DNA of 64,000 bases from an uncultured Blautia sp. (GCA_900551075.1 URVB01000003.1:1-64000), one strand, 5' to 3'; counted from the first letter of the stretch, positions 1-8,557 are shown. The notes: generated by a model from the sequence alone, not told the origin. Made by a program: numbers and translations.

Positions 1-2
1 CG

Positions 3-875
3 GGCGGGGAATATAAAATCGGCATTTCCGTCCTGACAATGGCGGGACAGTTTTTTATTGACCTGGTGGATTCTGCTGAGGAAGCCCTGGAAGAAAAGGG
101 TGGAGAACTGATTGTAAATGATGCGGACAACTCTTCTGAGACTCAGGTAGCAGCGCTGGAAAACTTTATTTCCGCAGGCGTTGATGGAATTATCGTATGC
201 GCAGTGGATACAAAGGCCGTTGAGCCGGTTATCAAAGAGGCAAAGGAGGCGGGAATCGCGGTGGTTTGCCTGACTTCCAAAGTAGATGGCTATGACGCTT
301 ACATCGGCGCAGACGAGTACACTCTTGGTTATACCCAGGGCGAGGCAGTCGGAAAATGGATTGCAGAAAAATGGGGAACCACGGAAAAAATCGAAGCAGC
401 AACCTTAAACTATGACCTTCTGGAATCCGTTATCCAGAGAAAGAAGGGCATTATGGAAGGGGTTTTGAGGTATGCCCCGAACGTAGAATTCGTGGCAGAT
501 GCTACTGCGGCAGATCAGACCGAGGGGATGACAAATACGGAGAACTTCCTGCAGGCAAACCCAAATCTCCGAATTGTGTGCGGTGTCAGCGACGGTGCGG
601 CTTTAGGTGCATACGAAGCATTTAAGGCAAATTTGATGACTGATCCGGAGAAATACATCATTGCAGGTGTTGATGCGACTGCAGAAGCTCTGAAAAAAAT
701 TTCTGAGGGTACCGTTTATCAGTTTACTGTAGATCAGAACCCAACCGGCACAGGCGCACAGCTTGTTGATACCTGCATCAGGGTAATTGAGGGAGGGGAG
801 GTAGAGAAGGATTACAACCAGGATTTGGTTGCCGTAACTCCTGAAAACATTGCTGATTACGTAGTGGAGGAATAA
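3..875 (+). CDS. Sugar ABC transporter substrate-binding protein (5' partial)
   Basis: Open at the left edge: the frame runs in from base 3, so the signal peptide is outside the window. The visible part has the periplasmic-binding-protein fold of ribose/xylose binders (peripla_BP_4): a KIGIS start of the first lobe, GVDGIIVCAVDTKAVEPVI, then the second lobe with VCGVSDGAALGAYEAF and IIAGVDATAEAL. It would capture a sugar outside the membrane and deliver it to the ATPase and permease encoded next. It is a paralogue in architecture of the binding protein at 53617. The substrate cannot be read from the sequence. The ATG at 39 is internal, not the true start. Confidence 0.9.
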   Translation, partial: GGEYKIGISVLTMAGQFFIDLVDSAEEALEEKGGELIVNDADNSSETQVAALENFISAGVDGIIVCAVDTKAVEPVIKEAKEAGIAVVCLTSKVDGYDAYIGADEYTLGYTQGEAVGKWIAEKWGTTEKIEAATLNYDLLESVIQRKKGIMEGVLRYAPNVEFVADATAADQTEGMTNTENFLQANPNLRIVCGVSDGAALGAYEAFKANLMTDPEKYIIAGVDATAEALKKISEGTVYQFTVDQNPTGTGAQLVDTCIRVIEGGEVEKDYNQDLVAVTPENIADYVVEE

Positions 876-977
876 AGTGAAAGCCATACGGCCGGCCTTT
901 TAAAGGAGGACAGAAGGGACTTTTTTGGAAGGACCGGCTGTTTTTGACTCCAAATACAGGACAGGAAACAAAAAACA

Positions 978-995
978 GCAGGGCAGAAGCCCTGC
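978..995 (+). promoter_or_regulatory. Hairpin between binding-protein and ATPase genes
   Basis: A perfect 7-bp stem GCAGGGC / GCCCTGC with an AGAA loop lies directly before the GGAGGAGG ribosome site of the ATPase. Such intercistronic hairpins often stabilise the upstream binding-protein message and lower expression of the downstream genes. There is no T-run, so it is not a classical terminator. The role is inferred. Confidence 0.5.
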
Positions 996-1010
996 GGAGG
1001 AGGGGCCAGG

Positions 1011-2507
1011 ATGGAAACCATACTGGAATTGAAAAACATTGTTAAAACCTATCCGGGCGTTAAGGCCCTGGATAACATCAGTCTGTCGTTCCAAAAAGGA
1101 GAGGTGCACGCCCTTATGGGCGAAAACGGAGCCGGAAAATCCACTTTGATTAAGGTTATTTCCGGTGCCATTGAACCAAACGGCGGGGAAATTATTTTTG
1201 AAGGAAAAAAATATAATAAGATGAATCCGATTTTGTCCCAGAGGCTGGGAATCGGAGTGATTTACCAAGAATTCAACCTGGTTCCGGAGCTGTCCATCGC
1301 GGAAAATATTTTTCTGGGGCAGAAATTAAAAAAGGGTTTTACCATTGACCGCAAAAAAATGAATGAGCGGGCACAGGAAATTATGAATGACTTCGGAATT
1401 TCCGTGGATGTGTCTAAACCGGTGAAGAGTCTGACGGTTGCCTATCAGCAGCTTGTTGAAATTGCCAAAACCATTTCCAATGATGTGAAGCTTCTGATTA
1501 TGGATGAGCCGTCCGCACCTCTGACAAACAGGGAAATCGAGGCTATGTTCGGCATAATAGAGAAGCTCCGCAATAAAGGAGTCGCTATCATTTACGTTTC
1601 TCACAGAATGGAGGAAATTTTCCGGATTTCCCACAAAATTTCCGTTATGCGGGATGGAACCTGCGTAGGAACAAAAAATACGGCGGAAACCAGCAATCCC
1701 CAGCTCATACAGATGATGGTGGGAAGGAGTCTGACGGAACAGTTCCCCACTGTGGAAAAGGAAATCGGGGAAACGGTACTTGAGGTGGAACACCTTTTTA
1801 CGCCCGGTTTTTTGAAGGATGTAAATCTGACCCTGCATAGGGGGGAGATTCTGGGGCTTGCAGGGCTTGTGGGGGCAGGCAGGACCGAGACTTCCAGAGC
1901 CATTTTCGGTGCGGATATAAAAAGCCGGGGCAATATAAAAATAAATGGAAAGCCGGTGAACATTAAAAAGCCGGGGGACGGAATCAGGGAGGGCATCGCT
2001 CTGATTCCCGAAGACAGAAAAAAGCATGGCGTGCTCATGGAAATGACCATACGGGATAATATTTCCTTTATTGCCCTGCCGTATATTTCCAGAGGAACGG
2101 TGATTGACAAAAGGAAGGACAGGGAGAATGCAGAAACCTTTATTAAACGTCTTCGGATCAAGACACCGGGTATGAATCAGCTTGTGAAGAATCTTTCCGG
2201 AGGAAACCAGCAGAAGGTGGTTCTGGCAAAATCTTTGGCAGGTAAATCAGAGATTATTATTTTTGATGAACCTACCCGCGGCATTGATGTGGGAGCTAAG
2301 CAGGAGATTTATCAGCTTATGCTTGAACTGGCAAAGGAGGGTATGGCGATTCTCATGATTTCATCGGAAATGCCGGAGCTTCTGGGTATGTCCGATACGA
2401 TTATGGTTATGCATGAGGGCGAAGTAATGGGCCAATTGTCTAAGGAGGAAGCAACCCAGGAAAAGATTCTGGAACTGGCTTCAGGTATACGAGGAGGATT
2501 AACATGA
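1011..2507 (+). CDS. Sugar ABC transporter ATP-binding protein (RbsA/MglA type)
   Basis: 498 aa with two fused ATPase halves, the usual length of this family. Half 1 has Walker A GENGAGKST at about residues 37-45, a weak signature (LTVAYQQLVEIAK) and Walker B LLIMDEP. Half 2 has the degenerate P-loop GLVGAGRTE, a full LSGGNQQKV signature and IIIFDEPTRGIDVGAK. This pattern is normal for ribose/galactose importers, where the second P-loop is often catalytically weak. The start follows GGAGGAGG. The stop overlaps the permease start by 4 bp (ATGA). It powers sugar import on the cytoplasmic face. Sugar specificity is not determinable. Confidence 0.95.
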   Translation: METILELKNIVKTYPGVKALDNISLSFQKGEVHALMGENGAGKSTLIKVISGAIEPNGGEIIFEGKKYNKMNPILSQRLGIGVIYQEFNLVPELSIAENIFLGQKLKKGFTIDRKKMNERAQEIMNDFGISVDVSKPVKSLTVAYQQLVEIAKTISNDVKLLIMDEPSAPLTNREIEAMFGIIEKLRNKGVAIIYVSHRMEEIFRISHKISVMRDGTCVGTKNTAETSNPQLIQMMVGRSLTEQFPTVEKEIGETVLEVEHLFTPGFLKDVNLTLHRGEILGLAGLVGAGRTETSRAIFGADIKSRGNIKINGKPVNIKKPGDGIREGIALIPEDRKKHGVLMEMTIRDNISFIALPYISRGTVIDKRKDRENAETFIKRLRIKTPGMNQLVKNLSGGNQQKVVLAKSLAGKSEIIIFDEPTRGIDVGAKQEIYQLMLELAKEGMAILMISSEMPELLGMSDTIMVMHEGEVMGQLSKEEATQEKILELASGIRGGLT

Positions 2508-3460
2508 AAAGCAAAAATACGCTGAAGCAGTTCAGCACCATAATTCTTCTGGCAGTAATGATTCTGTTTTTCTCTGTTTTTACGGATTCCTTTCTGGCAG
2601 TGAGAAATGCAATTAATATTTTGAGACAGGTGGCTGTATTAAGCATTCTGTCAGTAGGCATGACCTATGTCATTATTTCAGGCGGTATGGATTTAACCGT
2701 TGGTTCCATGCTGGGCCTGACTGGTGTTATATGCGCAAGGCTTTTGACCGGGGCAGGGCTGAGTCCGGCGCCGGCGATTTTGATTACACTGATGCTGTCC
2801 TGCGCTTTTGGAATCGTGACAGGTCTTTTGATTGTAACGTTGAAGGTTCCGGCTATCGTTATCACTCTTGGTATGATGACTGTCGCAAGAGGACTGGCCT
2901 TCATTATTTCCGGAGGCCTTCCCATCTATGACATCCCAGAGGGGGTGGTTTATCTGGGACAGGGCTATGTGGGAATTATACCGGTTCCGGTTATTATGAT
3001 GATAGTTATTATTCTTGCGGCAAACTTTGTTCTGAACAGTTCTTACATTGGACGCTATGTTTATGCAATCGGCGGAAATGAGGAGGCCGCGAGGCTGGCC
3101 GGTGTTGCGGTAGATAAAATCAAGATTGGACTTTATGCAGCCAGCGGTTTTCTGGCAGGAATTGCCGGCGTTATCCTGATGGCCCGTGTCAGCTCCGGCG
3201 CACCGGCCTCGGGAACAGGAATGGAGATGGATGTTGTGACTGCGGTTGTAATCGGCGGCGTCAGCATTAATGGCGGAAAGGGTAAGATTTCAGGTGCCTT
3301 TATCGGAGCATTGATTATCGGCGTTTTAAGTAACGGTCTGACCATTATGAATATCGGAGAGTATTATCAGCAGGTGGTAAAGGGCGTGGTTCTGATTCTG
3401 GCGGTTGCATTTGACGCCATAAGCAACACCGACCGTGTAAAAAAGGTGAAAGCTGCATAA
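2504..3460 (+). CDS. Sugar ABC transporter permease (RbsC type)
   Basis: 318 aa, strongly hydrophobic, with 8-10 predicted membrane segments. It carries the family hallmarks SGGMDLTVGSMLG near residue 65, the cytoplasmic coupling stretch YAIGGNEEAARLAGV near 195, and a C-terminal GGVSINGGKGKISGAFIGA. It forms the membrane channel for the ATPase encoded immediately upstream, with ATGA-type translational coupling. The neighbouring order binding protein, ATPase, permease is complete. It resembles the permease at 56312 in all of these motifs, so the window holds two cassettes of one family. Confidence 0.95.
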   Translation: MKSKNTLKQFSTIILLAVMILFFSVFTDSFLAVRNAINILRQVAVLSILSVGMTYVIISGGMDLTVGSMLGLTGVICARLLTGAGLSPAPAILITLMLSCAFGIVTGLLIVTLKVPAIVITLGMMTVARGLAFIISGGLPIYDIPEGVVYLGQGYVGIIPVPVIMMIVIILAANFVLNSSYIGRYVYAIGGNEEAARLAGVAVDKIKIGLYAASGFLAGIAGVILMARVSSGAPASGTGMEMDVVTAVVIGGVSINGGKGKISGAFIGALIIGVLSNGLTIMNIGEYYQQVVKGVVLILAVAFDAISNTDRVKKVKAA

Positions 3461-3478
3461 GGAGAGGACGAAAAGCAT

Positions 3479-4111
3479 ATGAAAACAATACTTTGCTATG
3501 GGGATTCCAATACATATGGGCTGAAATCCGATCTGCTCACCCGGTATCCCAGGGATAAACGCTGGACAGGCATTCTGCAGAAAAGACTGGGAGAAGAGTT
3601 TTACGTGATTGAGGAAGGCCTCGGGGGCAGAACAACTGTGTGGGATGATCCGTTGGAGGAGCATAAAAACGGAAAAAAATATCTCCTGCCCTGTCTTGAC
3701 AGTCACAAGCCCCTGGATTTGGTAATTCTTATGCTGGGAACAAATGATTTAAAAAAAAGATTTTCTGTTTCCAGCTTTGATGTTTCTGTCGGAATGGAAA
3801 ATCTGGTAAAAGCCGTTCTGAAATCCGACGCGGGGATCAATTTTGAGCGGCCTGAGGTGCTTTTGGTCACTCCGGTTCCCATTCATAGTGTCGGAAACCG
3901 GGACTTGGACCGTATGCTTCCGGATGGCGAGAAAAAAAGCCGGGAGCTGGCGGAATACTACGAAGCCATTGCCAAGCGCAATCATATTTATTACTTGAAT
4001 CCGGAAGGAATGGTGGAGGTCAATACCCTGGACGGCATCCATTATACGGAAAAAGGCCATCAGCAGATGGCAGCCTTAATAGAAGCAAAAATCCGCAGGA
4101 TTTTCCGGTGA
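3479..4111 (+). CDS. SGNH/GDSL-type esterase
   Basis: 210 aa, no signal peptide, so cytoplasmic. SGNH blocks are visible: block I CYGDSNTYG with the nucleophilic Ser at about residue 10, block III MLGTNDLK, and block V DGIHYTEKGH with the Asp/His pair. The family hydrolyses esters, often acetyl groups on sugars. It lies 18 bp after the permease gene, so a role in deacylating an imported sugar is reasonable inference. The start is preceded by GGAGAGGACG. It is the last gene before the spmA remnant and the AT-rich island. Confidence 0.88.
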   Translation: MKTILCYGDSNTYGLKSDLLTRYPRDKRWTGILQKRLGEEFYVIEEGLGGRTTVWDDPLEEHKNGKKYLLPCLDSHKPLDLVILMLGTNDLKKRFSVSSFDVSVGMENLVKAVLKSDAGINFERPEVLLVTPVPIHSVGNRDLDRMLPDGEKKSRELAEYYEAIAKRNHIYYLNPEGMVEVNTLDGIHYTEKGHQQMAALIEAKIRRIFR

Positions 4112-4120
4112 AAAAACAGG

Positions 4121-4433
4121 TAAATGAGCTGGCCAGCAGTTGCTCCGCGGATTCCGAACTGTTCTAAGGCTTTTGTTTCCGCGGCTTTCACCGGATTCTA
4201 AGGCATGCAGTTATATTTCCCTTGATTTTTTATTGAATTTGTCAGAGCGCAGTTGAGCCAGTACCTCTTCAGGGCTTATGGCATTCAAGGAGCTTGACCG
4301 TATCAACCGGGAAGATTGTAAGAAAAACGGGATTATACGCAACAGGGCCCCTCACATTGTAAGCCCTGCGATTGTACATTCCTGATTATCAATGTGTCGT
4401 CTCAGCAGTTTATTTCAGTAAATATGATCGTCT
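4121..4433 (+). pseudogene. Decayed internal fragment of spmA
   Basis: About 310 bp closely match the middle of the intact spmA gene (about 18505-18828), including the shared stretch for LMAFKELDRINREDCKKNGI. By eye there is roughly 8-10 percent mismatch plus a small indel near 4369, where the intact copy reads CCATGTGTAC and this one CGATTGTAC. The indel breaks the frame, and both the start and the end of the gene are missing. The match stops at GTCTAC, after which the sequence becomes AT-rich. The fragment lies on the left flank of the island; the intact gene lies on the right. Confidence 0.85.
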
Positions 4434-4450
4434 ACGATTAAATTAATAAT

Positions 4451-4495
4451 AGGACTAAATAAAGACTTCTAAGTTATGGGGCTTTATTTAGTCCT
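4451..4495. terminator. 14-bp perfect inverted repeat, terminator-like
   Basis: AGGACTAAATAAAG at 4451-4464 is exactly complementary to CTTTATTTAGTCCT at 4482-4495 and is followed by GTTTTATG. It sits just after the spmA fragment, at the point where the AT-rich island begins. It could be a terminator or an element end. A second small hairpin, ATGCGC-AAAA-GCGCAT, follows at 4501-4516. Confidence 0.5.
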
Positions 4496-4524
4496 GTTTT
4501 ATGCGCAAAAGCGCATATATACGT

Positions 4525-4583
4525 CACCGGGTTTTCTGCATATTTGCAGTATATGACGCTTTGCTTTGTATACTACCCGTGAC
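4525..4583. repeat. Imperfect inverted repeat near the island edge
   Basis: GTCACCGGG near 4525 pairs with CCCGTGAC near 4583, apart from one extra C, and encloses about 40 bases. The rest of 4434-4746 holds no gene that I can recognise. This pair could be a structured remnant of an element end, but the evidence is weak. Confidence 0.3.
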
Positions 4584-4746
4584 AGGTATTTGGCAATTTT
4601 AAAAAGAAATTGCTAAAAGTGTTACGCAGGCGAGTCTGGCGTTGGGCCTGTCTCTGAAATTGTGCTGCCTTGCTTCTTTCATATGGTGAAGGAAATATAA
4701 CATCTAACTGCCAATATTTTACACAAAATAAAAAAGTATTTATATT

Positions 4747-4764
4747 TGTGATATAACTATCACA
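4747..4764. promoter_or_regulatory. Palindromic operator candidate before the maturase gene
   Basis: TGTGATA-TAAC-TATCACA is a perfect palindrome with 7-bp arms, 33 bp before the first ATG of the radical-SAM gene. The related string TTGTGATGATAAC occurs at 8234, just before the precursor peptide gene. The sharing suggests that one regulator, perhaps the nearby OmpR-type protein, controls both. This is inference. Confidence 0.4.
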
Positions 4765-4796
4765 TAAGTTGACTAAAGCTAATAAAAAGGTATGGA

Positions 4797-6374
4797 ATGG
4801 GAGAAGAAAAGATAATGGAAGGATTATTGCATGCAGAGTTAACAAGAATTATAGCAATAAAGGAAAATGATTACATTTTACGTTATGGTAAGTTATTCAG
4901 CACTGAATTTAATAATTACTTTTATGATACGGGAACAGGAAAAGTAGTAATTCTCGATGATAAAGATTTTCGATTATTGTCAGCGCTATTTTCCAAAGAT
5001 AACGATAGCAGAAATTTTATGAAAATTTTTTCGGATTTATCATTAGAAAAAAAGAACAGTTTTCTAGAAACGCTTATAAAAGAAAATCTATTGCGAGCAT
5101 ATAAAGTTACAACTTTAAATCCGGTTTTAGCAGGTACAAGTTTGGAAAATGAATTAAATAACAACATCAGGCAACTTGTACTAGAGGTTACAGAGAAATG
5201 TAATTTTAGGTGTAAATATTGTATATATAATGAAGACTATAAAAGCAATCGCAGTTTTGGGACTGATGATATGGATTTTAATACAGCAAAAAAGGCCATC
5301 GATTACATTATGTTACATAGTCGGGAAAAGGTTGCTGTTACATTTTATGGAGGAGAGCCGTTATTGAATTTTGAATTAATAAAGAAATCTATTGAGTACG
5401 CATTAGAAAAAGGTAAAGATAAAGCTTTGAACTTCAGTATAACATCAAACTTATCAATAATGAACGAAGAAATTGCAAATTATTTGGCTAATATACCAAA
5501 CTTAGCTTTTTTAGCTAGCATTGATGGACCCGAAAATATTCAAAACACTACAAGGGTATATTCGGGAGGGAAGTCAACCTTTAATGATACTATGAGAGGG
5601 TTGAGATTTATTGCTGAGGCTTTTAAAAAAACAGGGAATGTCCTAATGATTAATGCGGTTTTTGTACCACCATATGACTATGAAAAAATAGAAAAAATTA
5701 ATGATTTTTTTGAACATCTGGATTTTTTGCCGGAGAATATTCAAATACAAATAACGTATCCGGAACTTGATTCATATCAATATAGTGAATGGGAGGATAT
5801 AAATAACAACAAGAAGTATGTATTTGATGGAAGAACCATAGATCCACTAAAGAAATGGGCGTTGTTTAAAGCTAAAAAAAATGGACTTACTTTAGAACAT
5901 ACCAAAAATATCTATTTCCATCCAATGTACTCGTATTTACAGCAAGTCGAGATGAGATACAGAAGTGATAAACCGTCAAGTTTCCATTATTTTAATGGGT
6001 GTTGTATACCAGGTGCCAGAAAAATATATGTAAAAACCAATGGAGATATATTGCTATGTGAAAGAATAGGAACTTCTCCTAAAATAGGAAATATACATAC
6101 CGGAATTGATGTAGAAGTAGTCAAAAAAAAGTATATTGATGAATATATTGAAGCGTCTATTCCGGATTGTTCAAAATGTTGGGGAATTCGTATGTGTGGA
6201 AATTGTTACTGCAATTGCTATTCAGAGAAGGGTATTGAGTTACAAGAAAAACGCAAATATTGCGAAGGATTGCTAGAGGATTGTCACAATCGTCTGGTTG
6301 TATATTATACACTAAAAGAGGAGTATCCTGAAATTTTAGATATCTTCAAAGAAAGTACGTATACTCTTGTTTAA
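4797..6374 (+). CDS. Radical SAM/SPASM peptide maturase (sactipeptide synthase-like)
   Basis: 525 aa. The N-terminal ~120 residues resemble the peptide-recognition region of RiPP maturases. The radical SAM core follows with CNFRCKYC (CxxxCxxC, the SAM-binding 4Fe-4S site, about residue 135) and FYGGEPLL. The C-terminal SPASM-type region is cysteine-rich: GCCIPGARK, LLCERIG, CSKCWGIRMCGNCYCNC and YCEG, enough for two auxiliary clusters. Such enzymes form Cys-to-alpha-carbon thioether links in sactipeptides. The product is probably the peptide at 8284, which shares the locus and the AT-rich composition. ATG 4815, preceded by GGGAG, is an alternative start. A ranthipeptide-type linkage cannot be excluded. 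Confidence 0.9.
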   Translation: MGEEKIMEGLLHAELTRIIAIKENDYILRYGKLFSTEFNNYFYDTGTGKVVILDDKDFRLLSALFSKDNDSRNFMKIFSDLSLEKKNSFLETLIKENLLRAYKVTTLNPVLAGTSLENELNNNIRQLVLEVTEKCNFRCKYCIYNEDYKSNRSFGTDDMDFNTAKKAIDYIMLHSREKVAVTFYGGEPLLNFELIKKSIEYALEKGKDKALNFSITSNLSIMNEEIANYLANIPNLAFLASIDGPENIQNTTRVYSGGKSTFNDTMRGLRFIAEAFKKTGNVLMINAVFVPPYDYEKIEKINDFFEHLDFLPENIQIQITYPELDSYQYSEWEDINNNKKYVFDGRTIDPLKKWALFKAKKNGLTLEHTKNIYFHPMYSYLQQVEMRYRSDKPSSFHYFNGCCIPGARKIYVKTNGDILLCERIGTSPKIGNIHTGIDVEVVKKKYIDEYIEASIPDCSKCWGIRMCGNCYCNCYSEKGIELQEKRKYCEGLLEDCHNRLVVYYTLKEEYPEILDIFKESTYTLV

Positions 6375-6389
6375 AACTGGAGATTTGCG

Positions 6390-8165
6390 ATGATGATCCA
6401 AAAGATTAAAAAAGGAGTAGTGAGTATTCATAAGTTTATCTTAATAATATTTAGTGCTTCAAGAATTGATTTAATATGCAATTTTGTATTGAGCATTATT
6501 ATCGGACTTTTGAGCCCAATATCTTTACTGCTATCAAAAAGTTTTCTTAACGAATTAATGAATGTTATAAAAATAGGAAAAATTAATAATCGTGTCGTTA
6601 TTTTTTTATTAGCTTTATTTGGTATAGCGTTAATCCAGTCAGTTCTAAATAATATATTAGGGCTTTTAAAAATTCGTTTTTCTGATAAAGTAGGCATTTA
6701 TATTACGGAAGTGATTTTCAATAAGGTAATTGATTTACCAATGGAGTATTTTGATGATTCATCGACGTATAATAAAATTCAGTTGACGATACAAGAAACA
6801 CCAGAACGTTGTACTGTCTTGATAAACTGCTCTGAAGGAATTCTAAAAGGATTTATACAATTAATCGGTGTTTTAGGTATATTAATTAGTTTAAATTGGA
6901 GCATTGGTATTATACCGATTTTATTTTTGATCCCAATGTTTGTAATTAGGTATAAGCTGACAAAGAAATGGTTTAAAATTCAGGAAAAGCGAGTGGAGGG
7001 ATTAAGGTTTGCAGATGAACTAAAAAGTATATTATTAAAAAATGAAAATGTGATGGAGTTAAAGCTCTTTGCAGTTTCGTCTTTGATATTAAACAAAATA
7101 CTAAAGTGCCAAGTCAGGTATGCAAAGGAAGGTTTTGGAAATAGCAAAAAATTTGGTAAATTAGATGTATACGCTACAATTATAAGTGGCATTTATTCAT
7201 TTGGTATTAAATTATGGACTATTTTCTTGGGATTGAGTAGGAAGTATTCTTTAGGAAGTATATCAATGTATATTTCTGCAATAGATGTCTATGAAAATTC
7301 AATTGAAAGTATCTTAAATAATTTGACGATAATGTTTGAACAGTTATTGTATATCGACTATATTACTGAAATTGACAAGATGGATTGTGAAGAACAAGAC
7401 CTTATAGATTTACATAAGCCAATTAGTACTATTGAGTTTATAGATGTAAGTTTTCGATATAAAAATTCTGAAAAATATATTTTGAATCATATATCAATGA
7501 CTTTAAAAAGTGGAGTTATGTATGCGTTAGTGGGGCTTAATGGTTCTGGAAAAACAACATTGCTAAAGCTTTTATTAAAACTGTATTTACCAGAGACAGG
7601 GAATATATACATAGATGGTGTTAATATTAGAAAAATAAGTGCTAAGTCATTACGTGAGCAATTTACCGCAGTACTACAGGATTATATAAAATATCCTTTT
7701 AATGTAATAGATAATGTTTGTATGAGTGATGATAGTAAAAATGAGAATGAGATTGAGACTATTTTAAAATACGTAGGTCTGGATAAGGATATAAATAAAT
7801 TGCCAAATAAAGGATACACTAATTTAAGATGCCAATGGCAGCGAGGAACAAATTTGTCTGGGGGCCAATGGCAGAAGCTGGCAATTGCCAGATGCCTGTA
7901 TAAGCCAGCAAATATATTTGTATTTGATGAACCTTTTTCTAATGTAGACTCGGTTTCAAGATTAAAACTATTAAATAAGGTTAGAGAATTTTGTGAGGGA
8001 AAGATGTGTATACTGGTGTCGCATCAGTATGACTTTCTTCCATATATAAATGAGATAATAGTTTTAGATACTGGTGAGATTAAAGAGGTAGGTACGCATG
8101 AGGAATTAATGGCTATGAAAAATACTTACTATTACTTAGTAAATGCTGGGAAAATAAAAAATTAG
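6390..8165 (+). CDS. ABC transporter, fused permease-ATPase (RiPP export)
   Basis: 591 aa half-transporter. An N-terminal membrane domain (residues about 1-310) precedes an ATPase domain with Walker A GLNGSGKTT, signature LSGGQWQKLAIAR, Walker B IFVFDEP and switch SHQ. It starts 15 bp after the maturase, in the same direction, and is followed by the precursor gene, so export of the modified peptide (or self-protection) is the likely job. There is no C39 peptidase domain at the N-terminus, so this protein would not remove the leader. The mature half-transporter would act as a homodimer. Confidence 0.88.
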   Translation: MMIQKIKKGVVSIHKFILIIFSASRIDLICNFVLSIIIGLLSPISLLLSKSFLNELMNVIKIGKINNRVVIFLLALFGIALIQSVLNNILGLLKIRFSDKVGIYITEVIFNKVIDLPMEYFDDSSTYNKIQLTIQETPERCTVLINCSEGILKGFIQLIGVLGILISLNWSIGIIPILFLIPMFVIRYKLTKKWFKIQEKRVEGLRFADELKSILLKNENVMELKLFAVSSLILNKILKCQVRYAKEGFGNSKKFGKLDVYATIISGIYSFGIKLWTIFLGLSRKYSLGSISMYISAIDVYENSIESILNNLTIMFEQLLYIDYITEIDKMDCEEQDLIDLHKPISTIEFIDVSFRYKNSEKYILNHISMTLKSGVMYALVGLNGSGKTTLLKLLLKLYLPETGNIYIDGVNIRKISAKSLREQFTAVLQDYIKYPFNVIDNVCMSDDSKNENEIETILKYVGLDKDINKLPNKGYTNLRCQWQRGTNLSGGQWQKLAIARCLYKPANIFVFDEPFSNVDSVSRLKLLNKVREFCEGKMCILVSHQYDFLPYINEIIVLDTGEIKEVGTHEELMAMKNTYYYLVNAGKIKN

Positions 8166-8233
8166 TATTGTACATAACAACGGTAGGAAACCAAACATGA
8201 TCTGCAATTAACGGCTCTATAGGTATATGTTAA

Positions 8234-8260
8234 TTGTGATGATAACGGGTTTTTTATAAT
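8234..8260 (+). promoter_or_regulatory. Possible promoter of the precursor peptide gene
   Basis: TATAAT at 8255-8260 is preceded by TTGTGA at 8234-8239 with a short 15-bp spacer. The -35 part lies in the TTGTGATGATAAC string that resembles the palindrome before the maturase gene. The mRNA would start about 5 bases before the AAAGGAGG ribosome site. The short spacer suggests that activation may be needed. Confidence 0.4.
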
Positions 8261-8283
8261 ACATAGGGAAAGGAGGATTTATC

Positions 8284-8478
8284 ATGAAGGTAGTAGATTT
8301 TAGTGCTGGGTCAGCAGTTGCCCGAGGAGCTTGTGGATGTATTTGTAATAGGGACGAAAGCTATTCTGCTGGATATTCAAATGGCAGCGGCAGTGGTACA
8401 TGTGGAAGAAAATGTTATGCAGGTAATGCTGAAAATAACCAGGCAAATTATACCATGGCATATAATAAAGTGCACTAA
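8284..8478 (+). CDS. Ruminococcin C-like sactipeptide precursor
   Basis: 64 aa with a strong GGAAAGGAGG ribosome site. A 14-residue leader ends in Arg14; the core then carries C17, C19, C21, C40 and C44. Ruminococcin C1 (63-aa precursor) has, from memory, C3, C5, C22 and C26 linked to N16, A12, K42 and R34. Aligning CGCIC here with WGCVC there puts A29 and N33 in the A12 and N16 positions. Both proteins have GN followed by a Lys two residues from the end (K62 here), and A54 would replace R34. Tyr/Gly/Asn/Ser-rich composition fits. Known: ruminococcin C is matured by a radical SAM enzyme and its leader is cut by host trypsin after a Lys. Inferred: trypsin-like cleavage after Arg14 here. Other Cys-rich RiPP classes remain possible. 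Confidence 0.8.
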   Translation: MKVVDFSAGSAVARGACGCICNRDESYSAGYSNGSGSGTCGRKCYAGNAENNQANYTMAYNKVH

Positions 8479-8508
8479 TGGGAATAAAGCTTAGTTGTTA
8501 ATCGAGGA

Positions 8509-8557
8509 GAGCTGTTGCAGAGACAGATAAAAATCTGTTGAAGCAATAGCTCTTTTT
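8509..8557 (+). terminator. Terminator after the precursor gene
   Basis: GAGCTGTTGC at 8509-8518 pairs with GCAATAGCTC at 8543-8552 (one G-T pair). An inner ACAGAT / ATCTGT stem extends the hairpin, and TTTTT follows at 8553. This closes the peptide operon and supports 8284-8478 as its last gene. Confidence 0.8.

Noticed and set aside
8303..8494. Second open frame overlapping the precursor peptide gene
   Set aside because: It is in another frame of 8284-8478, has no ribosome site and lacks the cysteine pattern; the strong AAAGGAGG belongs to the ATG at 8284.
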